Shown piece by piece: positions 45,408 to 56,340 of a stretch of 64,000 bases of DNA. The position numbers were made by a program, and so were the translations under genes. This DNA is from Scolanthus callimorphus (taxonomy: Eukaryota > Cnidaria > Anthozoa > Actiniaria > Edwardsiidae). Location: NCBI GenBank assembly GCA_033964015.1, contig CM066915.1:10687573-10751572 (forward strand), written 5' to 3'. The notes under the pieces are model-generated. The model was given only the letters and a program-made list of their open reading frames with translations, had not been told where the DNA came from and did no database searches. How positions within the stretch are numbered: the stretch's first letter is position 1; every line of letters begins with the position of its first letter.

Positions 45408-45630
45408 ATGTGTGCTATACATGCATCAAGAGTTTTAAGCTTCCTGTTTGCGCGCAATGCATTATGGGGTGGAACCCTAAAAATAGTGAGCACCGACTCC
45501 AGAATCACCGCCATATTGAATTTCAGCCACACGAACTCTCCTTGCGTTTGTTTACAACCTCTAGATGTGTTTTTTTGGATAAAATCAGACGTCTACAACC
45601 TTCAGTTTTTTCCAGGAAACCTTTTAACTG
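45408..45630 (+). other. possible 5' noncoding exon of the transposase
   Basis: A stretch ending AACTG before GTAAGT at 45631, about 195 bases upstream of the acceptor at 45826. It is open in two frames but shows no conserved motif. It would make a normal short intron. Assignment rests on the splice signals only. Confidence 0.3.
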
Positions 45631-45826
45631 GTAAGTCAGTTTTAGCTTGATAAATGCCTTATTCACTGAAATAGCGATAAAATCACAGTTTATTTGAGGT
45701 GCTGTACTGTTAGCCAAAGGCGAGATTCCGCTACACACAGACCCAACTAGCTCCAACTGCGCAAGCTGAGGCAATTTAAAATTATTTCCTGTGCGATTAT
45801 AAATCTTCTATTGCTTAATTTCACAG

Positions 45827-47351
45827 CTATGGTATGTAAAAGGCACGGTGGTTTGCGACTGAGACCGCCCTTCAAACTATTTCCCTTTCCGACAGAGAAG
45901 AAAGACAACAAAGGACGCGAGCAGTGGACAACTAACATACGCAGGGATAAAAAGATAGGGATACCCTGGACTCCAAGGAAGTCTTCGCGCGTTTGTAGTG
46001 TGCATTTTAAAGATGGAAAACCCACACCAGCAAATCCGCACCCTACCCTACCCTAACTTAACGCCAAAAGAAAAAGGAAAGGGCAAATGTACAGGTCAGA
46101 AATCATCCCTAAAAGGAAGGCCAGGAAAAGAAAGAGAATTAGCGAGGAGATTTCTGAAGTTATAAAAGAACAGGAAACCTGAAATCCTCCATCTGACTTG
46201 AGCGCACAAGACGAATGTGCTAGACTGGTAGCGGAAGTACCGGAAACCAATGAACCCATTAACAACTGTGATATTGGCATTGTTCCTGAACTTGAAAAAG
46301 CAAATGCTGCATAGATAAAGACAATAAATTGCAGAAGCTACAAGATGAGCTAAAGAAAGCAAAACACGAACTCAATGTTGCTAAATACCTGAAATAGACC
46401 TGAAATAGAGTGACTTGAAAACAGACAAAGAAGCAAATCTTCTCACAGGAATTCCCACCAGGGCAGCATTTAATGCTATATTCGGACTCTGGTCAAAGAT
46501 AATGTAAAGAAAGTGAGGTACTGGACTGGCCCTGCAAAATCTACAGGAAAAGGTAGAAATTTCAGAAAAAGTCCAAAGAAATTTGGTCCAACACGAGTAC
46601 TGGCACAAAAGGAGGAGTTTTTGTTGACCATGATGAAAACTACGGTTAGGGTCTACAAATGCAGACCTTGCACAACGTTTTGCCATCTCTTCGACCACAG
46701 TGAGCAACGTATTCACAACCTGGGTTAAACTCTTGGCTAGTGAACTGGGGTGTCTAACCTACAACATAATATTTGAGGTTTTTAGAAAGACACTCCCTAA
46801 GAAGTTCCAGAAACCTGGGTACTCAAAAGTAAGGCACATCATTGACTGCACTGAAGTCTTTATTGAAACCCCAAGTGACCCAGCTTTAAAGGCAGCAACA
46901 TGGTCAGATTATAAGCACCACAATACTGCAAAGCTCCTGGTGTCCATAACCCCAAATGGTGCTTTTGATTTTGTGTCAAAGGCTTGGGGAGGCAGAACCT
47001 CAGATGTGAAAGTTACCAGAGAGTGTGGTTTCTATGACATACTGGAAAGGCATGATGAAGTCATGGCTGACAGGGGCTTCACCATAGCAGAGGATCTGCT
47101 TCTTAGGCATACAAGGCTACATATTCCGCCTGAAAAACGTGGACAGGAACAGTTCAGCAGAGCAGAGGCCAAGAAAACAAGAGAAATTGCTAACCTCCGC
47201 ATTTATGTCGAGCAAGCTACACGGAGGTTAAAAATATTCCGCCTTATAAAACATGAGCTACCAATTTCGTTATTACATTACTAATAATAATAATGTTATT
47301 ACTATCTGTGCAGCAATTTGCAACCTCTACAAGCCACTATGTAAGCAGTAA
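45827..47351 (+). pseudogene. THAP-DDE transposase pseudogene (PIF/Harbinger-ISL2EU type)
   Basis: An acceptor (TTAATTTCACAG) precedes ATG at 45829. The first block has a THAP-like zinc finger signature: FPFPTEKK, a W, IPWTPRKSSRVCSVHFKDG and NPHPTL. The start MVCKRHGG keeps one Cys but not the usual second. Next come a Lys-rich stretch, a short coiled coil (KLQKLQDELKKAKHELN), LLTGIPTRAAFNAIF, a helix-turn-helix (DLAQRFAISSTTVSNVFTTW) and the catalytic domain. The likely catalytic residues are D49 (IIDCTEVF), D124 (VMADRGF) and E171 (NLRIYVEQATRR), counted from 46700. The C-terminus continues as ITICAAICNLYKPLC after a (TAA)4 insertion that breaks the frame at ~47,280. Multiple stops and shifts (near 46,050, 46,180, 46,310, 46,500, 46,637) make it dead. 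I could not find its terminal inverted repeats. Confidence 0.85.
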
Positions 47352-47676
47352 TGCTACGCAACTCTAAGTTTAAAGAATGACGAGTCATCTATATTATAAT
47401 ATTTTTAGCCGTTTGAAAAGGCTCCGACGTGGAAAGCCTGTCGAGCTAACTACCACCGTGGATGTGATACATATCACTCACAGGGTGCAAGCTGGTGTTA
47501 GTTTTTTGAAATCGATGCGAGGAGAGAAGCTGCCAATTCAAGCATTTTCTTTAGCGGGAAGACGCTGTCCGCCATGTTTGGCGTTGTTTCACAAACAAAG
47601 CTAAATTTTCCGTGAATGAAAGTGAATTTCCGCTAACGGCAGTTATCCACCTAAGGTGAGTTAGTTTTGTTTTTAC

Positions 47677-48364
47677 AATAGGCCTTTTGCATGGAACGGT
47701 CACGTGACTGTTTGGTGCCTAGCGACGCCATGTTGGATAGCAAAGTTGTCGGCCATCTTTCGAGTACTAAAACAAACTCCAACAATGCAAAATTACTTCA
47801 TTTAAACATTCAAATCAGCCAATTGCCTAGCAAAGAGAGAGTATTTTGATATCGGGCGCCATTTGTTGCTCAGTAATCCATCAGCTAAAGTACTTCGTAT
47901 CGGTATTGAAGCAGTCTTTTTCGCACAAAAAACGGAATAAATTCGCCATAAAATATCTTCAACTAGCAAACAAATGTCAAGAAAAATAACTTGGGCCGTA
48001 CATTGGTTGACAAAATGGGGAGAAACCCCGAAAAAAGTCTAAAGAAACACTATTTTAGTGCTAGCAGCTGCGGAATGTGTTAACAAAAATGTAAACAAGA
48101 AACATTCACGATGTCAGTGCCTCGAGTTTTCGCGTTTAAAAATGCCAAAACTACACAAAATGACAAGAAACGTCTCTTGCTAATAATCTACGGGTGTTTT
48201 TTGTTGCATTTGATGATCAAAAGGGACCAAAACGATGAAAAACAAAAGATGACTTTTACCTTGCCTTCCCGCTCGTCACGCACGCCGGCCGACAACTTTG
48301 CTATCCAACATGGCGTCGCTAGGCACAAAACAGTCACGTGACCGTTCCATGCAAAAGGCCTATT
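47677..48364. mobile_element. 688 bp TIR element with ~85 bp arms
   Basis: AATAGGCCTTTTGCATGGAA at the left end pairs with TTCCATGCAAAAGGCCTATT at the right end. The arms run on through GTCACGTGACTGTTT and AACATGGCGTCGCTAGGCAC (right-arm sense) with few mismatches. The interior has no conserved reading frame. Dinucleotide TA-like flanks are possible, but I could not define a duplication. Confidence 0.8.
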
Positions 48365-49200
48365 GGTAGCTTAAGCCCTGGCAAATGTTTTTGTTTTAGG
48401 CTTTGTTTGGCAAAAAAGTGATCTCGCCGAGCTCCATCTCTCTTCGCATGAACGTGCCTGGCAAGCCATTACAGTGCTCGCGCCAAGAGAAAAACAAGCA
48501 AAAAACGCCGAGCTGAGTTGCCTGCTGCTCAAAACTGAAGTCGTTTTGGGGTTTCAGATCATTGAAATGTTTTCAAATCAGTAAGCAATCGGTACCTAAA
48601 ACACTAGAAGGGGTGATTTCAAAAGTCGAAGCACCAGAAGGGGCGATTTCAAAAGTCAATGGACTTTGCTTGAAGTAAATCCCTGGCAGAGAAAGTGAAA
48701 GATTCACTTTGAAACACGTCTTGATTTAATTCCGGAGCTAATGTTTAAATTCGGACTGTCGAAAATATCCACACCGAAACGTTCTTTAGGATAAATCTAC
48801 AGCTAGCTGGAGATGCAGGTTATTTCTCCAAAAAAATGGAGAACAGAATATCAACATATCAGAATTTCCATAAAATATGGAGAAGTGCTTTTTAAATCAA
48901 GATGGTTGAAGGAGGTGATCAAAATTCCAAATAAACTGGAGAACGAGTACGGCGTCGGATATCGGATATACACGAAAATCTATATTGTCTGAACAAAGTC
49001 GAACAACTTTCATTACTGTGTAAAAATGCCTGCTGTGTTACAAGGATCGGTACAAAACAAAAACACACAGAATTCTCTCTGCCAGTCATGTGGACGCTTA
49101 ATTTCTTATTTTTCAGATTTCAAATCGATAATTCATAAATCGCTTAGAGAAATTGCAGCCACGGAGAAAGCCGATTGTTTTGAGTCAAACTGAAACTGGC

Positions 49201-49350
49201 TGTAGAAAGCGCTACATTTGTCACAAGATTGCTTACCGAAATGAACAGCGTAAGTCTGTAGAAAGCGCTACATTTGACACAAGATTGCTTACCGAAATAA
49301 ACAGCGTATGTCTGTAGAAAGTGCTACATTTGACACAAGATTGCTTCGTT
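49201..49350 (+). repeat. 56 bp tandem repeat, ~2.7 copies
   Basis: TGTAGAAAGCGCTACATTTG starts at 49201, 49257 and 49313. The copies are almost identical, so the expansion is recent. It is not seen in unit B. Confidence 0.85.
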
Positions 49351-49833
49351 AGCTAAACTAGACTGTATTAACAAGAACTGTATGCGATCATTCTATGTTG
49401 TTTCACACGGCGATTCAAAATCTCCATAAATTATGGAAAAAACACGTCTTTGCCAGCATTGCCTAAAAAAGTGTTCAAAAGCCCATAAAAAATCGAAAGT
49501 TATTATAGTATGCGACCTTAACAGCGTATACATTTGTTTAAAAAACCTGAAACAAATATCGACAGATGCAAGGTTGAATATATGAATACATGTCGAATTA
49601 ATTGGTAGGGTGACCCCAAAAACTTTTGGTAAAAACTTTGCGAAAAGTGGATAAAACTTCCGGGCAAAAGTGCAGAAGTGCTTCGGTGATTCTCGTGGCA
49701 GGCAACTCTGCGATGAAACAAAAACAAAATAGATTGTGCAAATGCCCTCCGTAAAAATTGTTTACTCTGACGATAAAAGGTAATAATAAGAAACCTCTTC
49801 TCGCTCTATGTAGGTGATTGCCGTATTATTTAG

Positions 49834-50015
49834 AAAAGAATCGAGACCGAGAAGCCAAACCACGGGCTGCACGGATCGATACTACAAAATGCCCGCGGGG
49901 AAATTGTTGTTTAATTCCGGTCGGGAAACGCCGTTCCAGACTCGCGACCGTTCCAGATAATATTACATGGCCGCGCGGAAATAAGAATTTATCTTCGAGT
50001 GTTGAAAATTGTTAA
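49834..50015 (+). CDS. candidate terminal exon of a small peptide precursor, unit A
   Basis: A CCGTATTATTTAG acceptor is followed by a basic stretch (KNRDREAKPRAARIDTTK). Next is CPRGNCCLIPVGKRR, a segment with a C-x4-C ring-sized spacing followed by a Gly-Lys-Arg-Arg amidation/cleavage-type signal, then an Asn/Ser-rich tail ending in Cys and TAA. The upstream ATG segment MPSVKIVYSDDKR at 49,742 ends at a GTAATA donor-like site. There is no signal peptide on this strand nearby, so secretion is unproven. I do not recognise the family. Confidence 0.3.
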
Positions 50016-50335
50016 CACAAGAAGATGAAATTCGTATCTCCAAGCGGTCATGTAATGTTCTGTTCATTATATAAACGTCAATGAAATACCAAATTCTAAT
50101 TTTATTTGAGTTAAGCTTAGACATCGAGCATTGAGCATGTGTGAAAATAAATTTCCACCTAAAATGGGGAAATGCATTTTAATCAAGAGCGTTGAAGGAG
50201 GTTTTAAAATTCCATATAATCTGGAGAACGGGTGCGGTGTCGGATATACGATATAGAAACTAAGCTGTTTCTATATGTTGTCAGCAATCAGTCGAACAAC
50301 GTTCCATTTGCTTAGCCTATAAGTAAATTTCACAG

Positions 50336-52107
50336 TTAAGGTGACTCATTCGAAATTCAAAATGCACCCAACTGTGTCTAGAGCGCAAATCTGCGTCGTC
50401 AAACTAACGGCTATAACTTTTGTGTCTTTTCCTCTATTGTTATAATTATTTTTCAAATCCTACTTTGATGATGTATAAATATGCTACTGGGAACCGATCT
50501 TCTTGAAAACATTTTTAGAAGTCACAATCTAAATTTTTGTGAGGCCCTAATTTCATATTCCGGTCGTACTAGAAAAAAAATTTGCCGGTTTTTTTGGCTG
50601 AAATTCCAGGAATCGATTCCAGTTGTAGTGATCTCAAATCAAGCGAAGTTACAGAAAATTCGTCGGAACAGAAACGCGGTAATAAAAATACCGTCAGTTA
50701 TGGTCAACTGTGACCAAAATAGAACGCTGATTCTGCTTGACTTGAATTGAATTTTAATAGTGCTCCGAAAACTCATTATTTGGGCTCTTCCCTCGGCACT
50801 ATGTTGTATAGTAATGTATTAAACTTTATCGAGGGTCCGATTTCAAATACCATGAACTACTAAAATGTTTGAACATTATCTACCGAGGAAAGAAATTGTG
50901 AAAGACCAATGAATTTGTTGCAAGAATGTCGCATTAAAATGTGCCGTTATTAGACATTATTTCTTGCTAAGATTTATATAGACGAGAAGTTTGTGGCATT
51001 GGTAAAACTTAGTAACCAGGTTTGACCATTATATTTGCTTATTTGGCATAGAAGAAAATTACAAAGTTACGACATTCGCCCTCTGGTTTTGCACGCAGAT
51101 TTGAAGCTCTCTTGTTTATGAATGATAATGAAATCTGAAGTTTTTCCAGGGGGAGCTCATTAGGCCAAATCTAATCAATAGCAGTCACGCTCCGAAAATA
51201 GCAATTGTCTGTTAAGTCCCTATGGAACAAAAAAAGAGTCGACGATAAACGTTTTCTTTGTTCGATGATTAGAGTTGGCCTACTGTGTTCCCCCTGGCAA
51301 AATGCGAGATTTCATTACCATTCATAAACAAGACAGCTTCAAATCTGCGTGCATGACCAGAGGGCGACCCCCGTAACTTTAACAATTTTCTTCTATATCA
51401 AATAAGCACGCATTATGTTCAAACTTGCTTACTAGTAGTACCAATGCCTCGAGCTTCTCGTCTATATACATCTTAGCAAGAAATAATACGTAATAACAAC
51501 ACATTTTAACTCGACATTCTTGTAATAAATTCATTGCGCTTTCACAATTTCTTTCCTCGGTAGATAATGTTCGAACATTTTAGTATTTCATGGTATTTAC
51601 AATCTGACCTTCGGTAAAGTTTAATACATTACTATACAACATAGTGCCGGTGGAAGAGCCCAAATAATGAGTTTTCGGAGCACTATTAAAATTCAATTCA
51701 AGCCAAGCAGAATCGGCGTTCTAATTTGGCAATAGTTGACCATAACTGACGGTATTTTTATTACCGCGTTTCTGTTCCGACGAATTTTCTGTAACTTCAC
51801 TTGATTTGAGATCACTACAACTGGAATCGATTCCTGGAATTTCAGCCGAAAAAAACGGCAAAAAATTTTTCTAGTACGACCGGAATATGAAATTAGGGCC
51901 TCAGAAAATTTAGATTGTGACTTCTAAAAATGTTTTCAAGAAGATCGGTTCCCAGTAGCATATTTATACATCATTAAAGTAGGATTTGAAAAAATAATTA
52001 TAACAATAGAGGAAAAGACACAAAAGTTATAGCCGTTAGTTTGACGACGCAGATTTGCGCTCTAGACACAGTTGGGTGCATTTTGAATTTCGAATGAGTC
52101 ACCTTAA
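50336..52107. mobile_element. 1.76 kb near-perfect palindrome flanked by TTAA
   Basis: TTAA (50336-50339), then GGTGACTCATTCGAAATTC. The complement ends at 52103 and is followed by TTAA (52104-52107). The arms, about 840 bases each (50,340-51,180 and 51,262-52,103), match with few differences around an ~80 base loop. An 89-codon open frame in the left arm and its mirror in the right are not obviously proteins. Related sequences: a half-copy at 42,716-43,435 and the left end at 7,212. TTAA duplication is the mark of piggyBac and Kolobok transposases. Confidence 0.85.
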
Positions 52108-52732
52108 CAAGATTGCAGGAGGGTACAAAAATCACTCCAGTACAAAACAAAATCACAATATCGAATTTCATCAGTTCTTATTTTGAGAAATCATAAATCC
52201 CTTGGAGCCATAATAGCTTTCATTAGAACAATCCAAACAGGAGATCTAGTGTGTACACGAAATAAGCAGGGTACGCCAGTAGAAAGGCCGGGCTCGTAAT
52301 AGTTAAGTGGCTACTTGTCTATAAGTAATCCCTTCTGCGAAAAAAATTTATCAATTATAGTACTTCTACATTTTTGAGGCCCCTATAAGCTAATAAAATT
52401 CTCACTATTCTCCCAGGCTATACCGTAGATTGTTAAAATATATTAGCAAGAACTGCATGTGATTTCATTGTTGCAATTGACGTGGCAATTGGCGATTGAG
52501 AGTCTCCATAAAATATGGAGAAAACACGACTTTGGGAACATTGTTTCAAAAAAGTGTCAAAAAGCCCATCTTCCATGGAAACTCCAAAAATCAGAGAGGC
52601 TATCAGATAAATGATTATACAAAGCAAGTTATTTTTGTATGTTACCTAGACTGTTTTCAAGGACTTTCATTCATAGATAGCTTTCATTCATAGATATGCT
52701 CTGCTCACAAGAAAATCATGCAATCTCCGAGG

Positions 52733-52916
52733 TCCCTTTTAACCTTAAATGTCTGAAAATCAAGATAACCAAATATACGTCTATAAAAAGCGGAAAATGT
52801 ATTTCCGTAGATGTATACATAGCTTGACGAAGGGTTACGTCGGGTGATTCGATGATTGAACATGCTCCACAGAACATTGCAACGAATAGAACGATTAGTC
52901 TCGTACTATAACTCAT
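52733..52916 (-). CDS. candidate signal-peptide exon (minus strand)
   Basis: ATG at 52916 opens MSYSTRLIVLFVAMFCGACS, a textbook hydrophobic leader with a small-residue cleavage zone, then IIESPDVTLRQAM and a further hydrophobic run to a stop at 52,716. A possible GTATAC donor after CAAGCTAT and a TTTTCAG acceptor 75 bases on would make a short intron. No mature domain is recognised. A longer frame starting at 53279 merely extends this one upstream. Confidence 0.3.
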
Positions 52917-53298
52917 GTTGAAATAACATGTTGAACTAATTAGGGTGATCAAACTCCTAAAGTGGAGATATTTGATATTTGCTATAACCCTAGAGTAGTA
53001 TTTCAAAGGAGCAAATTGATAAATTAATCGATTCGTCTTTTTTGTGGCATTGAAGGGTATCGAAAAATTGATTCTTCTAATGCAATGTAATGCAATGTAA
53101 TGATAAACGATCATGGAAACCACCGAGGCTGACAATTTTGCGCAGAAACAGAAACTTAACAACCAAATTGACTGAGCAAAATGCCCTGTGTAAAAGATGC
53201 CGACGCTAAACGATAAAATACCGTGTATAGATATTATGCATATAATATCAAACGTAGCCTGAGTAACAAACGTTCTCATGAAAGTTTTTTACCGGCAG

Positions 53299-53498
53299 AG
53301 AAACCTGGTGAAATTGGGAAATTAGCGAAGTTACCCAACAAGCGAGGATGTCGCTGCCAGAGCTCCCCAGCCGTAAAACGCTCTTTCGCCGACGATCGCC
53401 GTATCTGCCGTATTCCTTGTAACTATTATAAGTGGTCGAAACTATGCTTAGACCGCGATCGAAAAAGCTCAGCGTGTAAGGACTGTGTGTACACATAA
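53299..53498 (+). CDS. candidate terminal exon of a small Cys-rich peptide precursor, unit B
   Basis: A TTTTTTACCGGCAG acceptor precedes a basic segment ending LPNKR, a dibasic-type cleavage site, then a mature-like region with seven Cys (CRC, ICRIPC, LC, ACKDC) and TAA. It is positionally equivalent to the unit A exon and aligns loosely with it at DNA level. The framework does not match a family that I can name, and the upstream exon carrying a signal peptide was not found on this strand. Confidence 0.35.
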
Positions 53499-53599
53499 AT
53501 CGTTAGCCTGCTTACAGCGAACGGACCGGGTTTTTCAAATATCGTTCCATCCCACAATCTTGGAACTCTACAGCAGACACACTGCTCTTTTGTTTGTGA

Positions 53600-54193
53600 C
53601 CTAGATTTTGACAATAAATGTCAATAAATAGTTGATACGATGTGTTGGAAAATATAACAACTGACTTCTCTATCGAGCAAAAAATCAATATCTGAGTCAC
53701 CTATTTGTCCCTTAACCGTTAATGAACTACCATTACCAGAAAACCGTATTGCGCTTGCACTCTCATCATCTTTACAATCAGAAGAGTCTCCGGAAACCTG
53801 ACTTTGAACGTCAAAATAAACTTCAGCCAATATAACAGCATCTTCTCGCTGTTTCTTAATTTCACTCATACTTGTTTTGTCTTTTGAGAACTGTTGGCCA
53901 ACAGATTTTTGCTCAAGTTTCTTTATACTCGAGTCTTCACAAAACGTATCATTTTCATCACTCAAAACCTGGTGCGTAAAATTTTCCTCCAAAGTTTGGG
54001 CCTCATGCACTTCAATTTCATCTGAACATGGTATCTCCCAATCAACTTTGTCAACGCACAACTCCTTTTCCACTGAAGGAGTAGAAAACTCACCAATAGT
54101 TTCTTTACATGACTGAATAAACTTTTCAAGTTTCTCACACATTTTTGTTTCCGACTGCGCAATACGATTAACCATCTCATCTTTGTTTTTCAC
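53600..54193 (-). pseudogene. Ty3/Gypsy-like gag-protease junction relic
   Basis: A minus-strand frame of 190 codons, rich in Glu/Ser, ends in LTVKGQIGDSDIDFLLDREVS. That matches the start of a retroviral-type aspartic protease where the family has F-L-L-D-T-G-A. Here the catalytic D is present but the following T-G is lost. Nothing of reverse transcriptase or integrase follows, so the element is truncated just inside the protease. Confidence 0.6.
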
Positions 54194-54399
54194 ACGGACA
54201 TTTTGTACATGAAACGACTTAAGCTCTTTACTGGTTTTACTGTTATTAGAGGCCCCCGCCTTACGTATTTGTAATTTTCGTGACGCGACAGGGGCCTTTA
54301 CAAGTTTCCCTGTTGCGGTCCCCTTTTAAACCCCTGCTGAGCTCTTTGGCGCGATCTAACAGGGTACATTTGTGGCGGCATTCTAGGATCTCTTCGAAT

Positions 54400-54471
54400 T
54401 ACAACTGCATTTTGGTTAGGCGGATTTTGACACGAATAGCGCATGTGTCCGTAACGACCACAATTGAAACA
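54400..54471 (-). pseudogene. gag zinc knuckle (CCHC) of the Gypsy relic
   Basis: On the minus strand the sequence reads CFNCGRYGHMRYSCQNPP, a C-x2-C-x4-H-x4-C zinc knuckle. It is cut off from the rest of gag by the LINE at 54472-56340, which lies immediately before the first Cys codon. It is followed by NAVVIRRDPRMPPQM and then a decayed stretch down to 54,200. Confidence 0.8.
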
Positions 54472-56340
54472 CAATTGAAACCTCTAAAGGAGAAAGAATT
54501 ATGAAACTGGAGAGAGATAATATTGAATTTACTAAACCTTCGGACATTGCAAATACTTTTAACGAGCTTGTCAATATCGGCCCGAGATTGGCCGAAGAGC
54601 AGTGATTTACACAGTGAGTCTGAGGATTTTTCGAAATACCTTCCACAGTGTTCTACTTCATTTTCACTCTCTCCCACCACCGCAAAAGCCGTTCAAGACC
54701 ACTTGAAAAACCTGTCTATCTCTAAGGCTACTGGCTTAGATAACATTCCAAGCAAGGTTTTGAAACCTAGTGCTGATATAATTTGTGACTCACTTGCACT
54801 AATTTTCAATGCTTCCATCATGCAAAGGGTGTTTCCAACTGAATGGAAACTAGCCAAGGTCACACCATTGTATAAAAGCGGTTCACGCTCTGATACCAAC
54901 AACTATAGAGACCAATTTCTGTTGTTTCTGCGGTGGCTAAGGTCTTTGAACGAATAATCTATGATCAGCTTTATCTATATTTAAATCAAAACAAATTGCT
55001 TAGCAATTCTCGATCAGGATTTCGTAAATTGCATTCAACAGTTACCGCCCTTCTTAATGCCACAGATAATTGGTCATTAAATATAGATAAAGGCCTTATA
55101 AACTTCGTTGTTTTTATTGATTTAAAAAAGGCCTTCGATACCGTTGATCACGCAATACTTCTTCAAAAGCTTGAGAGCTACGGTGTCTCTGAAGTCCTGG
55201 TTTGAATCCTATCTTAGCGACCGCGGGCAGCGTTGCGTGATTGACGGTGAATTTTCAAGCACCAGAACTTTGAAATGTGGCGTCCCACAAGGAACAATTT
55301 TAGGTCCGCTTCTTTTTTTGATTTATATTAATGATCTACCAGCTTGCCTTGAGTTTAGTAAAATACACATGTACGCAGACGACACCAGCTTAACAGTTGC
55401 TGGTTCGTCCGGTCTTGAAATCGAAATTAAAATGAATAGAGATTTGGAAAATGTACGTAGCTGGCTTTTGGCAAACAGGTTGAGTCTAAATATGACAAAA
55501 ACTGAACTTTTAATTGTGGGATCGCGGCAAAGGTCTTCTCGCGTGTCTTGCCCGTCACTTAAAATCGGAGGCAATGTCCCGAGAGTAAGCTCAGCAAAAT
55601 CGCTCGGAGTACACATCGATGAGGCCCTGACATGGTCAAGACACGTCGAGGAGACCTGTAAAAAATTAACTAAGGCAATTGGTGCAATTAAACGAATTAG
55701 ACAGTTTGTCTCCCCCTCCACTCTTCGAACAATGTATCATTCCTTTGTCCAACCCTACTTCGATTACTGTAGCGTTGTTTGGGAAGGGATAGGCTCTGAT
55801 CTGGCCTTAAAACTGCAAGAACTTCAAAACCGAGCCGCTAGGATTATCACTTTCTCTAGTTATGATGCTCGTTCGGGGCCTTTGCTTATCGAACTTGAGT
55901 GGGACAAACTTTCAATTCGTCGACTGAAACTTGTAGCTGTTGAGATGTTTAAAATTTACAACAACCTAGCCCCAGATTATCTTTCGAGCAATTTCGAGAG
56001 GACGCTAGTTCACTATGTTATTCGAGGGTCTTCCTCAACTTTGAAATTACCCCTCCCTAAGACGAATTACGGGAAAAAGCGAATTGGATACCGGGGCGCT
56101 TATATCTGGAATAAACTGCCCAAAGAATTAAGGGAAAGCAGCTCGCTGATTTCATTTAAATCAAAATTAGATAAGTTGCCTCCCAGCTTCTTTGACTTGT
56201 TTTCAAACTGTATCGACTATTTTTAATATTATTTATTATTTTATATTTGTAGAATTTTTATCACGGCTTTTATGAAAACCAGCGACTATCGCTGATAGAG
56301 CCACCGTGTTTAAATAAAAACTCTACTACTACATAGGACT
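54472..56340 (+). mobile_element. 5'-truncated LINE with reverse transcriptase, inserted in gag
   Basis: Coding starts near 54,500 with the pre-RT block FTKPSDIANTFNELVNIGPR. A stop and shift lead to SKATGLDNIPSKVLKPSAD, TPLYKSG, then VFERIIYDQLY.YL, FRKLHST, FIDLKKAFDTVDH, CGVPQGTILGPLLFLIYIND, the catalytic YADD (residues 77-80 of the last frame) and the tail NRAARIITF, WNKLPKELRE. At least two more frameshifts (~54,910 and ~55,160) kill it. The 3' end is a CTACTACTA-rich tail. Left and right flanks share only ACA, so the target duplication is at most a few bases. The clade is CR1/L2/Rex1-like by motif wording. Confidence 0.9.

Larger units (their letters stand above)
48880..50130 (+). repeat. 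diverged tandem unit A
   Basis: Landmarks ATAAAATATGGAGAA, GTTGAAGGAGG, AAACTGGAGAACG.GT.CGG and GTCGAACAAC recur at 50,165-50,310. Later landmarks (CAAGAACTGTATGCGAT, CTCCATAAATTATGG, AAATGCCCT) recur at 52,450-52,530 and 53,180. Unit A is therefore duplicated as unit B, which is interrupted by the TTAA palindrome. Unit A ends with the exon-like ORF at 49834-50015. Confidence 0.6.
50165..53500 (+). repeat. diverged tandem unit B, interrupted by the TTAA palindrome
   Basis: Second copy of unit A. The homologous order is kept on both sides of the inserted 50,336-52,107 element. Unit B also has ~130 bases (52,790-52,915) absent from unit A, which on the minus strand encode a signal-peptide-like start. 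Confidence 0.55.
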
